DNA of 64,000 nucleotides from Parvularculaceae bacterium (GCA_021776475.1 JAJFFV010000005.1:806001-870000); one strand, 5' to 3'; counted from the first letter of the stretch, positions 18,353 to 28,463 are shown. A program made the numbers and translations. The notes: generated by a model from the sequence alone, not told the origin.

Positions 18353-19401
18353 CGGCGCTTAAAGGAAAGGACGTTGCTGCGTTTGCCAAGAAACGCGACC
18401 CGCGATTTTCTGCGATTTTAATATACGGACCTGACGGTGGCTCTGTCCGGGAGCGATCTGACAACCTTGCCACGCAAGTTGTGGCCGACCTGCAAGATCC
18501 ATTCAATTTTATTGAGTTAACAGAGGGCGATCTTAAACACGAGCCGGCGAGGCTCGTCGATGAGGCCGCAGCGCTCTCTTTTGCGGGCGGTGAGCGCGTC
18601 GTTCGTGTCCGAGGATCAACCGAAGCAGTAACGGCGTCCGCAAAGCTTCTCCTGAATGCTCTCGAAGCCGAAACATTTAAACCCAATGCCCTCACAATTA
18701 TCGAAGCGGGTGATTTGCGAAAAAGTGCTGGGCTCCGCAAATTGTTTGAAGGCGCAAGAAAAGCAGCAGCATTGCCCTGCTACGAGGATGGTGCAGGCGA
18801 TATCCGAACAATGATCAGCGACGCGCTTGCCGCCGAACAACTGACCATCACCAATGACGCCATGGAAACACTCGTTGCGTCACTTGGCACAGATCGAGGG
18901 GTTAGTCGCTCTGAAATCAATAAGCTCATCCTGTTCAAAGGACCAAAAGACGTCAACGGCCAAGAAACGGCAATCTCCGCCGGAGACGTTCACGCATGCC
19001 TCACTGATGCATTCCAGGACGCGACCACCGAGATCACAAGACTAACAGCCGCCGGCCAGACACGAAGCCTCTCTGTCGCGCTTAATCGAGCCTCCGAGGC
19101 TGGGACCTCGCCGATCACTATCCTAATTTTTTTGCAACGCCAATTTACCCGCCTCTACACCGTTCAATCAGCAGTCGCCGGCGGTATGGCTGCTGATGCG
19201 GCAATGAAGAAACTACGCCCCCCAGTGTTTTATGGAGAGCAGCGCGCTTTTCAAACGCAACTTGGCAAATGGCCAGTGGCAAAACTAGAGCGAGCGATCT
19301 CCCATCTGATGGAAACCGAACATCAGGCCAAACAATCAGGCGCACCAATACAAGAACTGATCGAACGTCTGGCTTTGCGCCTCGCAACAATGGCAAAATA
19401 A
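18349..19401 (+). CDS. holA: DNA polymerase III delta subunit
   Basis: HolA is the clamp-loader delta subunit that opens the beta sliding clamp. The 350-residue protein begins with the LKGKDVAAFAKK region, has the AAA+-like ILIYGPDGGSVRERSD segment (the delta subunit lacks a functional P-loop), and the helical C-terminal collar domain. Start is TTG at 18349, sharing bases with the lptE stop (TTGA); no ATG is nearby in frame, and the N-terminus from the TTG fits the family. Confidence 0.93.
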   Translation: MTALKGKDVAAFAKKRDPRFSAILIYGPDGGSVRERSDNLATQVVADLQDPFNFIELTEGDLKHEPARLVDEAAALSFAGGERVVRVRGSTEAVTASAKLLLNALEAETFKPNALTIIEAGDLRKSAGLRKLFEGARKAAALPCYEDGAGDIRTMISDALAAEQLTITNDAMETLVASLGTDRGVSRSEINKLILFKGPKDVNGQETAISAGDVHACLTDAFQDATTEITRLTAAGQTRSLSVALNRASEAGTSPITILIFLQRQFTRLYTVQSAVAGGMAADAAMKKLRPPVFYGEQRAFQTQLGKWPVAKLERAISHLMETEHQAKQSGAPIQELIERLALRLATMAK

Positions 19402-19735
19402 CCACAGCCGAGATTTTAAGCGATCGGTTGATTGACATTTTCCTATCGCCGGATTACGCCGCCACACGGTCTCGAGTAAGACCAATTTATTCAACCCTGC
19501 GAGTAGTTAAGATGAACAAATATTTCATCATGATTGTGAACCCGATTTGCGGAGCCGTCTCGATTTGCTCCGTGACCAGTTCACTGGCTCGCAAGAAGGT
19601 CCTGAGTTAGATCCACAAATACTGATCCAACGAATATGAACCTCCCGAGTCAAGCCGCGCTCCGGAGGTTTTTTAATGTCTTACAGCCTCTCGCGCCTTG
19701 ACGATCAGAAGTAAGATATAACAAGCGACGATACC
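19402..19735 (+). other. Intergenic stretch with a possible small transcript
   Basis: This 334-base gap holds no recognisable family. A TTGACA lies near 19434 but its 17-base downstream partner (TACGCC) is a weak -10. A 32-codon open frame starts with ATG 19512 and stops at 19610, with no ribosome binding site. A terminator-like hairpin closes it at 19639-19674. Together these would fit a small RNA or a very short gene of about 150-200 nt. This is inference from layout only. Confidence 0.3.
19639..19674 (+). terminator. Terminator-like hairpin upstream of the MATE gene
   Basis: AACCTCC (19639-19645) pairs with GGAGGTT (19664-19670), with an 18-base loop and a run of T to 19674. It is 237 bases past the holA stop, too far to be an obvious holA terminator, so it may end a small transcript or late read-through. 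Confidence 0.55.
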
Positions 19736-21184
19736 ATGACCGACGATAATTTGAGCCCTGATATAGGCCTTCCAACCAGCGCCGACAAACCGGCTCTTGA
19801 GCAGCCACCTTTGCTGCCCAGCCATTCTTGGAGGGACGAGTTTGCCAGCCTTTTGAAGCTCGGCATCCCCATGGGTCTTGCACAACTTGTTCAATTTTCT
19901 ATCAATACAGTTGATGTGCTGATGATTGGGCGACTTGGGCCGGAGGCGTTGGCCGCTGCATCGTTGGGACTTGTTATCTACTATGCAACTTGGCTTGCCG
20001 GCTTCGGCCCAATGATGGCAGTGACGCCACTTGTCTCACGGACATTAGGTGCAGATCCCGGCAATACAAGAGATGCGCGGATATCTGTGCGCATGGGCCT
20101 GTGGGCGATAGCTCTCTCGTTTCCAGTCATGTTCCTTGTCTACTTTTTTGCAACGGACATTGCGCTGGCGCTCGGTCAGCCAGAAGAATTAGCCCGCAGG
20201 GCTGGCCCCTATGTGCTGGCGCTCTCCCCCGGATTACCGTTTGCGCTGGGTGTCTTCATGCTGCGGAATTTTCTCGCGGCGATAGACAGAACACGTGTGC
20301 CACTTGTTATTATTGTCATCACGACGCTGTTGAACGCCTTATTCAACTGGTTGCTGATCTATGGGCATTGGGGATTTCCTCAATGGGAACTTGTCGGCGC
20401 TGGCATCGCCTCGTCACTGTGCCACATAATCGGCTTCTTTTTGCTGGTCGCCTACATCAATTGGGACAAACGTGGTCGCGAGTTTGACCTATTCGCAAAC
20501 CTTTTGAGGCCGCATTGGGCGCGATTGGGTGCGATTGCTAGATTGGGTTTGCCGATCAGTGTGACCTTTGGGTTTGAGGTTATGCTGTTCAACGTGGCCG
20601 TCTTTTTAATGGGTCTTATCGGCATCAACGAAGTTGCCGCCTATCAGGTTGCTCTCAATGTCGCAGCGATCGCTTTCATGATGCCCCTCGGCCTTTCAAT
20701 GGCTGGCTGCGTCAGGGTTGGCCTGGCCGCCGGCGCAGGCCATCAAGAAGGCGTCAGAAAGGCGGCCGGTGCAAGCATCGCCGTCTGTGTTGCAGCGATA
20801 ATGATCGTCGCTTTGCCTGTACTATTATTTCCGCAAGGCATTGCCGGTCTTTATCTCAATGCGGATGACCCATCAAACACGGCGGTCATCGCCCTTGTTG
20901 CATCGTTTCTGCCTATTGCCGCGGCCTTTATGCTCTTTGACGGCATTCAGGTTGCGGCAAGCCAGGCATTGCGAGGCCTGAAAGATGTCAACCTGCCGAT
21001 GGTCATAACCGGCGTTAGTTACTGGATCGTTGGCTTTCCGGTTGCTTTTGGTTTCGGTCTCTACACGGCAGTCGGCGCTGTTGGCATTTGGTGGGGTTTG
21101 CTCTCGGGACTGGCCTGCGCGTCAGTACTATTGGGCGGTCGCCTGTTGTACCTGCTGGTGCACCCGGAGAAACAACCCAGTTAG
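19736..21184 (+). CDS. MATE family efflux transporter
   Basis: The 482-residue integral membrane protein has about twelve hydrophobic segments in two similar halves, as in the MATE/NorM family of Na+ or H+ coupled drug exporters. The first half opens with LGIPMGLAQLVQFSINTVDVLM after a 37-residue polar N-terminus and includes a MIGRLGPEALAAASLG segment typical of the family. The second half starts near residue 265 (LGLPISVTFGFEVM). No transcriptional regulator lies beside it. Its substrate cannot be inferred. Confidence 0.92.
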   Translation: MTDDNLSPDIGLPTSADKPALEQPPLLPSHSWRDEFASLLKLGIPMGLAQLVQFSINTVDVLMIGRLGPEALAAASLGLVIYYATWLAGFGPMMAVTPLVSRTLGADPGNTRDARISVRMGLWAIALSFPVMFLVYFFATDIALALGQPEELARRAGPYVLALSPGLPFALGVFMLRNFLAAIDRTRVPLVIIVITTLLNALFNWLLIYGHWGFPQWELVGAGIASSLCHIIGFFLLVAYINWDKRGREFDLFANLLRPHWARLGAIARLGLPISVTFGFEVMLFNVAVFLMGLIGINEVAAYQVALNVAAIAFMMPLGLSMAGCVRVGLAAGAGHQEGVRKAAGASIAVCVAAIMIVALPVLLFPQGIAGLYLNADDPSNTAVIALVASFLPIAAAFMLFDGIQVAASQALRGLKDVNLPMVITGVSYWIVGFPVAFGFGLYTAVGAVGIWWGLLSGLACASVLLGGRLLYLLVHPEKQPS

Positions 21185-21243
21185 CTTGCCATGATTGCAA
21201 AAAGCGGTGTTCCGTGACGGCGGACACCGACGCCGCAATATTA

Positions 21244-22377
21244 CTATGTACCCTGAATAACCTCTTCCATTGCACCAAGGCAAAGCTCGATATTTTTACG
21301 TGAGGCACCATGCCCCATCAGACCGATGCGCCAGATTTTTCCGGCCAGTGTGCCTAACCCTGCCCCGATCTCCAGCTTGTGTTCACTCAGCAAGCGTTGG
21401 CGGATTTCTGCTTCTTGGTTTTGCAAATGAGCTGGAATCAAAACGCTGTTTAGTTGCGGCAAGCGGTGCTCTGCCGGAACTAGATAGTTGATCCCAAGGC
21501 GGGCCAGGCCTTGCTCAAGGAGCAGGTGCATTTCCCTGTGTCGTGACCACGCGGCTTCAAGCCCTTCATCGCTCAACATCACAAGGCTTTCATGCAACCC
21601 GTACATGGCATTGATTGGTGCTGTGTGATGATAGGAACGCTCGCCTGCTCCATCCCAATAACCGAGCATGAGAGTAAGATCGAGGAACCAGCTTTGAACT
21701 ATACTCTTCCGACTACGCACTTTTTCAAGGGCTCGATTTGAAAAACTAACCGGAGACAAGCCCGGTGGCGCAGAAAGGCATTTCTGGCTACCTGAATAAA
21801 CTGCATCCACTCCCCATTCGTCTAGCTTTAGTGGTATGCCACCAAGCGACGTAACTGCGTCAACGATTGTCAGGCAGCCCTGTGCTTTTGCGAGCCCGCA
21901 AAGGGCTTCTGCGTCCGAACGCACGCCGGTTGATGTTTCGGCATGAACAAAACCGAGTGCGACCGCGTCTGGCACCCTCGCCAGCGCTTCTTCAACTTTT
22001 TCAATGCTAACGGGCCTGCCCCATTCATCGTCGACGATGATGGGTATACCGCCAGCCCGTTCCACGTTGTCCTTCATGCGCCCGCCGAACACACCGTTGA
22101 TGCAGACGACTACCTTGTCGCCCGGCTCAATGAGATTAACGACACAAGCCTCCATACCAGCGGAGCCTGGCGCTGAGATCGGGAAAGTGATCTGATTTTC
22201 GGTGCGAAACGCATATCGGAGCAATTGCTTAATCTCATCCATCAAGCCGACAAACTCGGGATCAAGGTGACCGATTGTCGGGCGCGACAACGCTGCAAGG
22301 ACTCGTTCAGAAACATCTGATGGGCCGGGGCCCATCAGAGTTTTCGGGGTTGGCATAAAAGAATTGAAAGAGGGCAT
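21244..22377 (-). CDS. Alanine/serine-glyoxylate aminotransferase-family PLP enzyme
   Basis: This is a class V aminotransferase. The N-terminus has the family's MGPGPSDVSERVLAA, the PLP lysine sits in SGSQKCLSAPPG near residue 197, and an acidic DAVTSLGG loop lies before it. Homologues interconvert alanine or serine with glyoxylate. The 377-residue length is normal. It converges on the MATE gene and is followed by parB on the same strand, 41 bases away from its start, but it is not functionally linked to segregation. Confidence 0.88.
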   Translation of the reverse strand: MPSFNSFMPTPKTLMGPGPSDVSERVLAALSRPTIGHLDPEFVGLMDEIKQLLRYAFRTENQITFPISAPGSAGMEACVVNLIEPGDKVVVCINGVFGGRMKDNVERAGGIPIIVDDEWGRPVSIEKVEEALARVPDAVALGFVHAETSTGVRSDAEALCGLAKAQGCLTIVDAVTSLGGIPLKLDEWGVDAVYSGSQKCLSAPPGLSPVSFSNRALEKVRSRKSIVQSWFLDLTLMLGYWDGAGERSYHHTAPINAMYGLHESLVMLSDEGLEAAWSRHREMHLLLEQGLARLGINYLVPAEHRLPQLNSVLIPAHLQNQEAEIRQRLLSEHKLEIGAGLGTLAGKIWRIGLMGHGASRKNIELCLGAMEEVIQGT

Positions 22378-22417
22378 GGTTTTTTAAACTCAAGTAGCAA
22401 TATTGCGGGTGTCGCGC

Positions 22418-23329
22418 TTATATCCCGACATTTATGAGGCGACGACAAACCTCATCAAGTTGATCAAGCGTTTGGTAGTCTATGGTCAGTACACCACCTT
22501 TCTTACCCTGGTGTTCGAGCGACACCGCAAGTCCGAGCGCATCGGCGATATCTCGCTCGAGGGCTCGCGTATCGGCGTCTTTGATGGTTGTTTTGGACTT
22601 CCCCTTACCCTTTTTCTTCTTCTCTTTGCCATCAGGTTCCCGGGCCCCGATATCTCCAAGAAACGCACGCGCATAAGCCTCCGTATCCCTGACTGACAAG
22701 CCCCGTCGGATCACATAGTCTGCGACGATTTCGGGATCATCTGAAGAAAGTATTGCTCTGGCGTGGCCCATCGAAAGTATGCCACCGCGAACCTGCTCTC
22801 GCACTTTCTCCGGTAATTTCAACAACCGCATCATGTTGGCGACATGGCTACGGCTCTTGCCCACAGCTTCGGCAATCGCGTTGGATGTTCGGGCGTGAGC
22901 TTCAGCCAGATGACTATAGGCTTCTGCTTCCTCCATCGGATTGAGATCTACCCGCTGTAGGTTTTCAACCAAAGCGATTTCTGCCGTTTCGGCATCAGTA
23001 AGGTCTCGGATGATGACCGGGACTTCGTGCAATTGGGCTTTTTGGGCGGCGCGCCAGCGGCGCTCGCCCGCGACGATTTGATAGATGCCCCGCTGCTCTG
23101 GCGCCGGCCGCACCAGAATCGGTTGCAACAGCCCCTTTTCCCGAATCGAAGCAGAAAGCTCCTCTATTGCCTCATCAGCAAAACTCTTTCGAGGTTGTTT
23201 CGGATCTGCAATGATGAATTCAATCGGCAATTTATCTGAGGCAGGCGTCAGCGCTGTATCCGGCCTGTCCGGCGACGGCGCGTCACCCAAGAGCAAATCC
23301 AGTCCGCGGCCCAATCCCTTCTTTGCCAT
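22418..23329 (-). CDS. parB: Chromosome-partitioning protein ParB
   Basis: ParB binds parS as a CTP-dependent clamp and spreads over the origin region. The 303-residue protein has the N-terminal GRGLDLLLGD box that engages ParA, the DPKQPRKSF and AGERRWRA motifs of the CTP-binding domain, and a helix-turn-helix region around residues 140-180 (AEAVGKSRSHVANMMRLL). A lysine-rich insert (GKEKKKKGKGKSK) near residues 234-246 links to the C-terminal dimer domain. It follows parA by 13 bases, and three parS sites lie 1.4-3.4 kb upstream. Confidence 0.97.
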   Translation of the reverse strand: MAKKGLGRGLDLLLGDAPSPDRPDTALTPASDKLPIEFIIADPKQPRKSFADEAIEELSASIREKGLLQPILVRPAPEQRGIYQIVAGERRWRAAQKAQLHEVPVIIRDLTDAETAEIALVENLQRVDLNPMEEAEAYSHLAEAHARTSNAIAEAVGKSRSHVANMMRLLKLPEKVREQVRGGILSMGHARAILSSDDPEIVADYVIRRGLSVRDTEAYARAFLGDIGAREPDGKEKKKKGKGKSKTTIKDADTRALERDIADALGLAVSLEHQGKKGGVLTIDYQTLDQLDEVCRRLINVGI

Positions 23330-23342
23330 CTGTGTTTTCTCC

Positions 23343-24164
23343 TTAAGCCGCGCGTTCGCGCTGGATGACTTCGCTTGCTAGCCTCACATAGGCTTGGCTG
23401 CCTGCACATCCAAGATCGTAAAGCAAAGCCGGTTTGCCATGCGACGGTGCCTCTGAGATGCGGACATTGCGGGGAATAGCGGTCCGGTACACTTTTTCAC
23501 CCATATGCGAGCGCACATCGGCCTCGACCTGTTGAGACAGGTTATTTCTACTGTCAAACATCGTGAGCACGATACCTTGCAGCTCAAGCCCAGGGTTAAT
23601 CCGCTCCCGCACCTTATCTATCGTTCGCAGAATTTGGGACAATCCTTCAAGTGCGAAGAACTCACACTGCAATGGCACTATAACCGCGTCAGATGCTGCC
23701 ATTGCATTAATCGTCAGTAGGCTGAGTGATGGTGGGCAGTCAATCAAAATGTAGGTGATTTCGGGCCGTTTGGCGGTGAACGCCTTGATCGCTTTAGCAA
23801 GGCAAAATTGCCGCTCCGGCTCGTCAATCAACTCAATTTCGGCACCGGCAAGATTAACCCCGGCAGGCGCCAAGCTCAGTCGCGGCACATTCGTAACCTG
23901 TTCAGCGTCAGCCAGCACAGCTGCACCCATAATCACATCATAGGTTGTAATGTCCCTGTTTGCCGCATTGAGGCCGAGCCCAGTTGACGCATTTCCCTGC
24001 GGATCGAGATCGATGATCAATACCCGCTCGCCAACTGCTGCCAATGCAGTGCCGAGATTAATCGCCGTTGTGGTCTTGCCGACACCTCCCTTCTGGTTTG
24101 CAACCGAAAGAATGCGCACTTTTCCGGTACGGCTGGTGGCAAGAGGTTTGGACAGATTAGACAC
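23343..24164 (-). CDS. parA: Chromosome-partitioning ATPase ParA
   Basis: ParA is the Walker-type ATPase that moves ParB-bound origins. The deviant Walker A motif KGGVGKTT is near residue 26, Walker A' is IIDLDPQG, and Walker B is ILIDCPPSLS. I chose GTG 24164, which overlaps the rsmG stop, because the 13 extra residues from ATG 24203 lie inside rsmG and lack family similarity. The rsmG-parA-parB order is the classic origin-proximal arrangement. Confidence 0.96.
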   Translation of the reverse strand: MSNLSKPLATSRTGKVRILSVANQKGGVGKTTTAINLGTALAAVGERVLIIDLDPQGNASTGLGLNAANRDITTYDVIMGAAVLADAEQVTNVPRLSLAPAGVNLAGAEIELIDEPERQFCLAKAIKAFTAKRPEITYILIDCPPSLSLLTINAMAASDAVIVPLQCEFFALEGLSQILRTIDKVRERINPGLELQGIVLTMFDSRNNLSQQVEADVRSHMGEKVYRTAIPRNVRISEAPSHGKPALLYDLGCAGSQAYVRLASEVIQRERAA

Positions 24165-24807
24165 GTGATAAATTTCTGATCTCAAGAATGGTTGCCGCTT
24201 CATGGCTGAGGCTCGGGTGCGGTATGACCTGCATTTTCCAGCGCGTCGCCGCTGCGGTCAATTCATCTTGTAGGTTTTCACCCTTGAGAAAAAGACAGAC
24301 TGAGCCCTGGTGCAAAAATGGCCGGGCATACCGCAAAAGTGTGTCCAGATTCGCCAGTGCTCTGGCCGTGACAACATCGACCTTTTTGATCTCCTCGATT
24401 TCCTCAATCCGCCTGTTCAATACAGTCACATTTGTCAGGCCCAAGTCAGCAACTACGTGCCGCAAAAAGGCGCATTTTTTGGTTACACTCTCCACCAGAT
24501 AATAATGCCGCTCTTTGGCGTTTGGATCGCTCAACGACAGTAACGCGAGGAATAAGCCTGGAAATCCTGCACCACTACCAAAATCCATCACAGATTTTGC
24601 ATTTGCAGGAACGATGGGGGAAAGTTGCGCGGAGTCCAGGTAATGTCTTTGCCAGCGCTCAGCGATCGTGGATTTTGCAACCAGATTCAGGCGGCGCGTC
24701 CACTCCAAAAAAACCACATCAAAACGCTTGATCAGCTCCATTGTTTCACGTGAAACACCCGTTTTTGCCGCAAAGTTTTCGGGACCGAAAGGATCAGTGT
24801 CAGGCAT
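24157..24807 (-). CDS. rsmG: 16S rRNA (guanine-527-N7) methyltransferase
   Basis: RsmG (GidB) uses S-adenosylmethionine to methylate G527 of 16S rRNA. The 216-residue protein has the motif [12 protein letters not shown] at about residues 69-80 for cofactor binding, and [14 protein letters not shown] further on. It overlaps the end of mnmG by eight bases and the parA start, so translation is coupled through the operon. A parS site (24742-24757) lies inside its 5' coding region. Confidence 0.96.
   Translation of the reverse strand: MPDTDPFGPENFAAKTGVSRETMELIKRFDVVFLEWTRRLNLVAKSTIAERWQRHYLDSAQLSPIVPANAKSVMDFGSGAGFPGLFLALLSLSDPNAKERHYYLVESVTKKCAFLRHVVADLGLTNVTVLNRRIEEIEEIKKVDVVTARALANLDTLLRYARPFLHQGSVCLFLKGENLQDELTAAATRWKMQVIPHPSLSHEAATILEIRNLSRV
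24742..24757. promoter_or_regulatory. parS site inside rsmG
   Basis: TGTTTCACGTGAAACA is a perfect 16-bp palindrome identical to the ParB-binding consensus. It encodes residues of the RsmG N-terminus (around GVSRETME). It is 7.9 kb from the proposed oriC. Confidence 0.95.
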
Positions 24808-26683
24808 TCCTGACGTCTTTCAGCGCAACCCGCCGCCTTTTTAAGGAAGCCAAAAGAAGTGTCAGTGCTGCGGGCGTCACGCCTTCAATCCGGCTGGCCT
24901 GGCCAATCGTAGCTGGCCTCGCCTCAACAAGTTTTTGTCGGACCTCGTTGGAGAGCCCAACAACGGCGTCATAGTCAAATCCTGCCGGCAGGGAAATTTT
25001 TTCATCCTGTTGGAAGGTCGCAATGTCGGCTTTTTGCCGATCCATATAGCCGGAATAAAGCGCGTCGAACTCCAGTTGCTCTACTATTTCATCTGGCAAA
25101 TTTGAAAGTTCAGGCCAGATCGAAGATAATTTTTTCGCGTCTATGGCGGGGTAGGAGAGGAAATCAAGGACAGTGCGTTTTCGGCCATCCTGGGTGACCT
25201 TAATGCCGTGCGTTTGAGCCTCATTCGGTGTCATCAGTGTTCTTGACGCCCAGTGTCGCGCTTCGATCAGGGCAGCCTGTTTCACGTGAAACACATTCCG
25301 ACGCACAGCTGATATGCACCCGATTTGGTCACCACGTGGTGTCAGGCGTTGATCTGCGTTGTCTGCGCGGAGGGACAAGCGGTATTCAGCCCGCGATGTA
25401 AACATTCTGTAGGGCTCTGTTACGCCGCGCGTGATCAGATCGTCGATCATCACACCAATATATGCCTCCGACCGGTCGAGGATAAAGGGCTCAGTACAAG
25501 CGCTCTTCAACGCTGCATTCAAACCCGCCATCAGCCCCTGCGCGGCTGCTTCTTCATATCCGGTCGTCCCGTTGATTTGACCGGCCAAAAAAAGCCCCGG
25601 CAATTTCTTAACTTCTAGCGCGCGGCTTAAGGCGCGGGGATCGACATAATCATACTCAATCGCGTAGCCATACTGGGCGACCTTGACTTTTGCGAGGCCC
25701 GGAATGGTTTTCAAAAACGCCGCCTGAATGTCTTCGGGCAGAGAAGTCGAGATCCCATTCGGATAGACCAGATCATTTTCGAGACCTTCCGGTTCGAGAA
25801 AAATCTGATGGCTCTCGCGCTCGGCAAACCGGACAACCTTGTCCTCAATTGACGGGCAGTAGCGCGGTCCTCGCCCGGCAATACCACCGCCATAAACCGC
25901 TGACTTAGCAATATTTTCTGCAATGATCCGGTGGGTTTGTTGCGTGGTTGCGGTAATGCCGCAAGAAATCTGTGGTACTGTTATTTCAGAATTCAGAAAA
26001 GAAAATGGTACAGGGCGATTATCGGCAGGCTGCATTTCCAGGCTCGCCCAGTCGATTGTCCGACCATCAAGCCTGGCGGGCGTTCCGGTTTTGAGCCGGC
26101 CCATTGTGAGCCCAAGACCATAGAGCCGGTCGGATAGACCAATCGTCGGCTCTTCACCTACTCGCCCCGCCGGTATTCGCTGCTCCCCGACATGGATGAC
26201 ACCCTTAAGAAAGGTACCAGTCGTTAGAACAACCGCTCCTGCGCGAATCTCCTCGGCGCGGTCAGTCGTGATGCCCAGACATCGGCCATCATCAACAATC
26301 AAGTCCTCTACAGAACAAGCGGTGATCTCGAGCTGATCGATTTCCGCCAATGTCGCCTGCATGTGTTTTTTGTAGAGCGCCCGGTCCGCCTGCGCCCGCG
26401 GACCACGAACAGCCGGCCCTTTTGAGCGGTTGAGCATCCGAAACTGAATGCCCGACTGGTCAATTACCCTGGCCATAACACCGTCAAGCGCATCTATCTC
26501 TCGAACCAAGTGGCCCTTGCCAAGACCGCCGATCGCAGGATTACAAGACATCTCACCGATCGTGTCGATCTTGTGTGTCGCCAATAAAGTGCGCGCGCCA
26601 AGGCGTGCCGAGGCGGCGGCGGCTTCACAGCCGGCATGTCCACCACCAATGACAATCACATCATATGTTGTTTTAGCGCTCAC
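24800..26683 (-). CDS. mnmG: tRNA uridine-5-carboxymethylaminomethyl modification enzyme MnmG
   Basis: MnmG (GidA) works with MnmE to install cmnm5 at U34 of tRNAs and carries FAD. The FAD-binding motif [10 protein letters not shown] is at residues 12-21, [13 protein letters not shown] at about 47-59, the first GidA signature [11 protein letters not shown] near 278 and the second signature near 364-378 ([16 protein letters not shown]). The 627-residue length is normal. A parS site is embedded in the 3' half of the coding sequence. mnmE lies upstream with a parS in the gap. Confidence 0.97.
   Translation of the reverse strand: MSAKTTYDVIVIGGGHAGCEAAAASARLGARTLLATHKIDTIGEMSCNPAIGGLGKGHLVREIDALDGVMARVIDQSGIQFRMLNRSKGPAVRGPRAQADRALYKKHMQATLAEIDQLEITACSVEDLIVDDGRCLGITTDRAEEIRAGAVVLTTGTFLKGVIHVGEQRIPAGRVGEEPTIGLSDRLYGLGLTMGRLKTGTPARLDGRTIDWASLEMQPADNRPVPFSFLNSEITVPQISCGITATTQQTHRIIAENIAKSAVYGGGIAGRGPRYCPSIEDKVVRFAERESHQIFLEPEGLENDLVYPNGISTSLPEDIQAAFLKTIPGLAKVKVAQYGYAIEYDYVDPRALSRALEVKKLPGLFLAGQINGTTGYEEAAAQGLMAGLNAALKSACTEPFILDRSEAYIGVMIDDLITRGVTEPYRMFTSRAEYRLSLRADNADQRLTPRGDQIGCISAVRRNVFHVKQAALIEARHWASRTLMTPNEAQTHGIKVTQDGRKRTVLDFLSYPAIDAKKLSSIWPELSNLPDEIVEQLEFDALYSGYMDRQKADIATFQQDEKISLPAGFDYDAVVGLSNEVRQKLVEARPATIGQASRIEGVTPAALTLLLASLKRRRVALKDVRNA
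25278..25293. promoter_or_regulatory. parS site inside mnmG
   Basis: A second exact copy of the 16-bp parS palindrome, 536 bases from the first, encodes FHVK in the MnmG C-terminal half. Being identical to the others despite coding constraints suggests selection for ParB binding. Confidence 0.95.
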
Positions 26684-26739
26684 TATTGATGCTCAATAAT
26701 CCAAAAAAACCGTGTTGACGAGGGCTGAAATTTTCAAAG

Positions 26740-26755
26740 TGTTTCACGTGAAACA
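26740..26755. promoter_or_regulatory. parS site between mnmE and mnmG
   Basis: Third exact parS copy, in the 78-base gap between the mnmE stop (26762) and the mnmG start (26683). It is the closest to the proposed oriC, about 5.9 kb away. Confidence 0.95.
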
Positions 26756-26761
26756 GGGCGC

Positions 26762-28114
26762 TTATTTGCCGATACAAAAAGTAGAGAAAATCTCTCCCAG
26801 CACCTCTTCGACATCGACCCGTCCGCTGATCCCGCCCAAATGACGCACGGCCAGCCTCACATCCTCGGCCGATAACTCTGGCTGATCATGCAGTGATAGC
26901 AATGATCGTTCTAGATCCGAAACAGCGTGTTTTACCGCCTGTACGTGGCGCAAGCGGGTCAATCGTGGTTCTTCTGCCGAGCCGCATAAATTTCGCACAG
27001 AAGTCTTAAGCGCGCCAACCAAATCATCCACGCCCTGATTTGTTTTGAGCGATATGACAAATTTTTGCGACTCAGCCCTCTGAACGGACAAGTCGGGCGG
27101 TGCTCTGCCGGTGATAAGATCGGCTTTATTAATTATGATAATATCATGCGGCCCCAGTGCTGAAAGCGCAGGTATGGCCGCCGTTAAATTCGCGCTGCCA
27201 TCAATCAAGCCAATTCTCAAATCCGCTAACTGCGCCCTCTCACGGGCCCGCCGCATGCCTTCTTCTTCAATTTCGTCCCGGCTCTCATCACGCAGCCCCG
27301 CGGTATCAATAATACTGACCGGCACTCCCTCAAGATCGAGGCGTACCTCAATCAAATCGCGCGTTGTGCCCGGTATGTCCGAAACGATCGCAACCTCGCT
27401 GCCGGCCAGAAGATTTAGAAAAGACGACTTGCCGGCGTTGGGTGGCCCGAGCAAAACAATGGTTATGCCGCGGCGAAGCCGCCGAGCCTGATCGCTGTCG
27501 TCAATGAATTCGGCCAGATCTAAGAGCAGAGATCGAATAACAGGGCCCGCTTGCTCAGAGATCCTCTCTGGTACACCTTCTTCGTCAGGAAAATCTATCC
27601 CTGCCTCCAGAGGGGCCAAAATGCTGATGAGCTTGTCCCGCCAATCCTCGGCCAGCGCCGACAACCCACCTCCCGCCTGCCGCAAAGCCTGTCGTCGTTG
27701 AAGGGTTGTTTCGGCATCGATAAGATCACCCAGGGCCTCCACCTGGGCCAGATCCAGCTTGCCGTTGCGAAAGGCGCGCAAGCTAAACTCACCCGGTTCG
27801 GCCGGCCGCAGCCCCGCCGCCGCAAGGGCAGCTGATAGTCTATCCACCACTGCCAGAGAGCCATGAACCTGCATTTCGGCCATATCTTCGCCAGTAAAAC
27901 TGGCCGGTTTTTGGAAACCGAAGACAACACCATTATCGATCAGCTCTTCATCGGCAGGATCATAAAGGCTCGTGTGATAGACATGTTTGGTTTTGATCGT
28001 CCGTTTGCTGAATGTTTCTAAGGTAGTAATTGCCTGCGATCCAGACAGGCGAAATACAGAAATGCCCGCCTTACCCAGGCCAGAAGACAAGGCAAAGATC
28101 GTATCATCTGCCAT
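26762..28114 (-). CDS. mnmE: tRNA modification GTPase MnmE
   Basis: MnmE (TrmE) is the potassium-activated GTPase partner of MnmG in U34 modification. Visible are the N-terminal formyl-THF domain (DTIFALSSGLGKAGISVFR), the G1 motif GPPNAGKSS near residue 224, G2 with GTTRDLIE, G3 DTAGLRD, G4 NKAD, and the invariant C-terminal FCIGK. ATG 28114 is preferred over 28129; either overlaps the DUF6489 gene's end by a few bases, so the pair is probably translated together. Confidence 0.96.
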   Translation of the reverse strand: MADDTIFALSSGLGKAGISVFRLSGSQAITTLETFSKRTIKTKHVYHTSLYDPADEELIDNGVVFGFQKPASFTGEDMAEMQVHGSLAVVDRLSAALAAAGLRPAEPGEFSLRAFRNGKLDLAQVEALGDLIDAETTLQRRQALRQAGGGLSALAEDWRDKLISILAPLEAGIDFPDEEGVPERISEQAGPVIRSLLLDLAEFIDDSDQARRLRRGITIVLLGPPNAGKSSFLNLLAGSEVAIVSDIPGTTRDLIEVRLDLEGVPVSIIDTAGLRDESRDEIEEEGMRRARERAQLADLRIGLIDGSANLTAAIPALSALGPHDIIIINKADLITGRAPPDLSVQRAESQKFVISLKTNQGVDDLVGALKTSVRNLCGSAEEPRLTRLRHVQAVKHAVSDLERSLLSLHDQPELSAEDVRLAVRHLGGISGRVDVEEVLGEIFSTFCIGK

Positions 28115-28355
28115 CTGATTTAGTGGCACCGGCTATCGCTGCAGCAAACATTTTCTGCATATTTTCAACGCCGCTGCCGCTCATCTGCATCACCTTGTCG
28201 AAATATTTTTGTGGGTCTGAGAGTGTATCAATGTTTTCTTTCACACGGGTCTCAAGGCTCGAGACCAAAAGGTCATTGACGGGCTGCACATCGGGTAAGC
28301 CGAAAAAACTTCGGGCCTCTTCCGGGGTGCAGTCTACATTGATGGTCAACTTCAT
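28104..28355 (-). CDS. DUF6489 family protein
   Basis: The 83-residue protein begins MKLTINVDCTPEEARSFFGL, as in DUF6489, and contains a helical C-terminal half with GVENMQKMFAAA. It has no signal peptide or membrane helix. The family is found in alphaproteobacteria, often upstream of mnmE as here. Function is unknown. Its stop overlaps the mnmE start. A divergent GDPD lipoprotein gene begins 108 bases away. Confidence 0.85.
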   Translation of the reverse strand: MKLTINVDCTPEEARSFFGLPDVQPVNDLLVSSLETRVKENIDTLSDPQKYFDKVMQMSGSGVENMQKMFAAAIAGATKSDGR

Positions 28356-28463
28356 TCGTTTGTCTCCTCGGCGTAATTTTCGTCTTCGCTTATAAACAGG
28401 GTTTCACTCCGATGTCATATGATACAACCGATTGCAGCCGCTAACTAACCAGGGGACTGTCAT

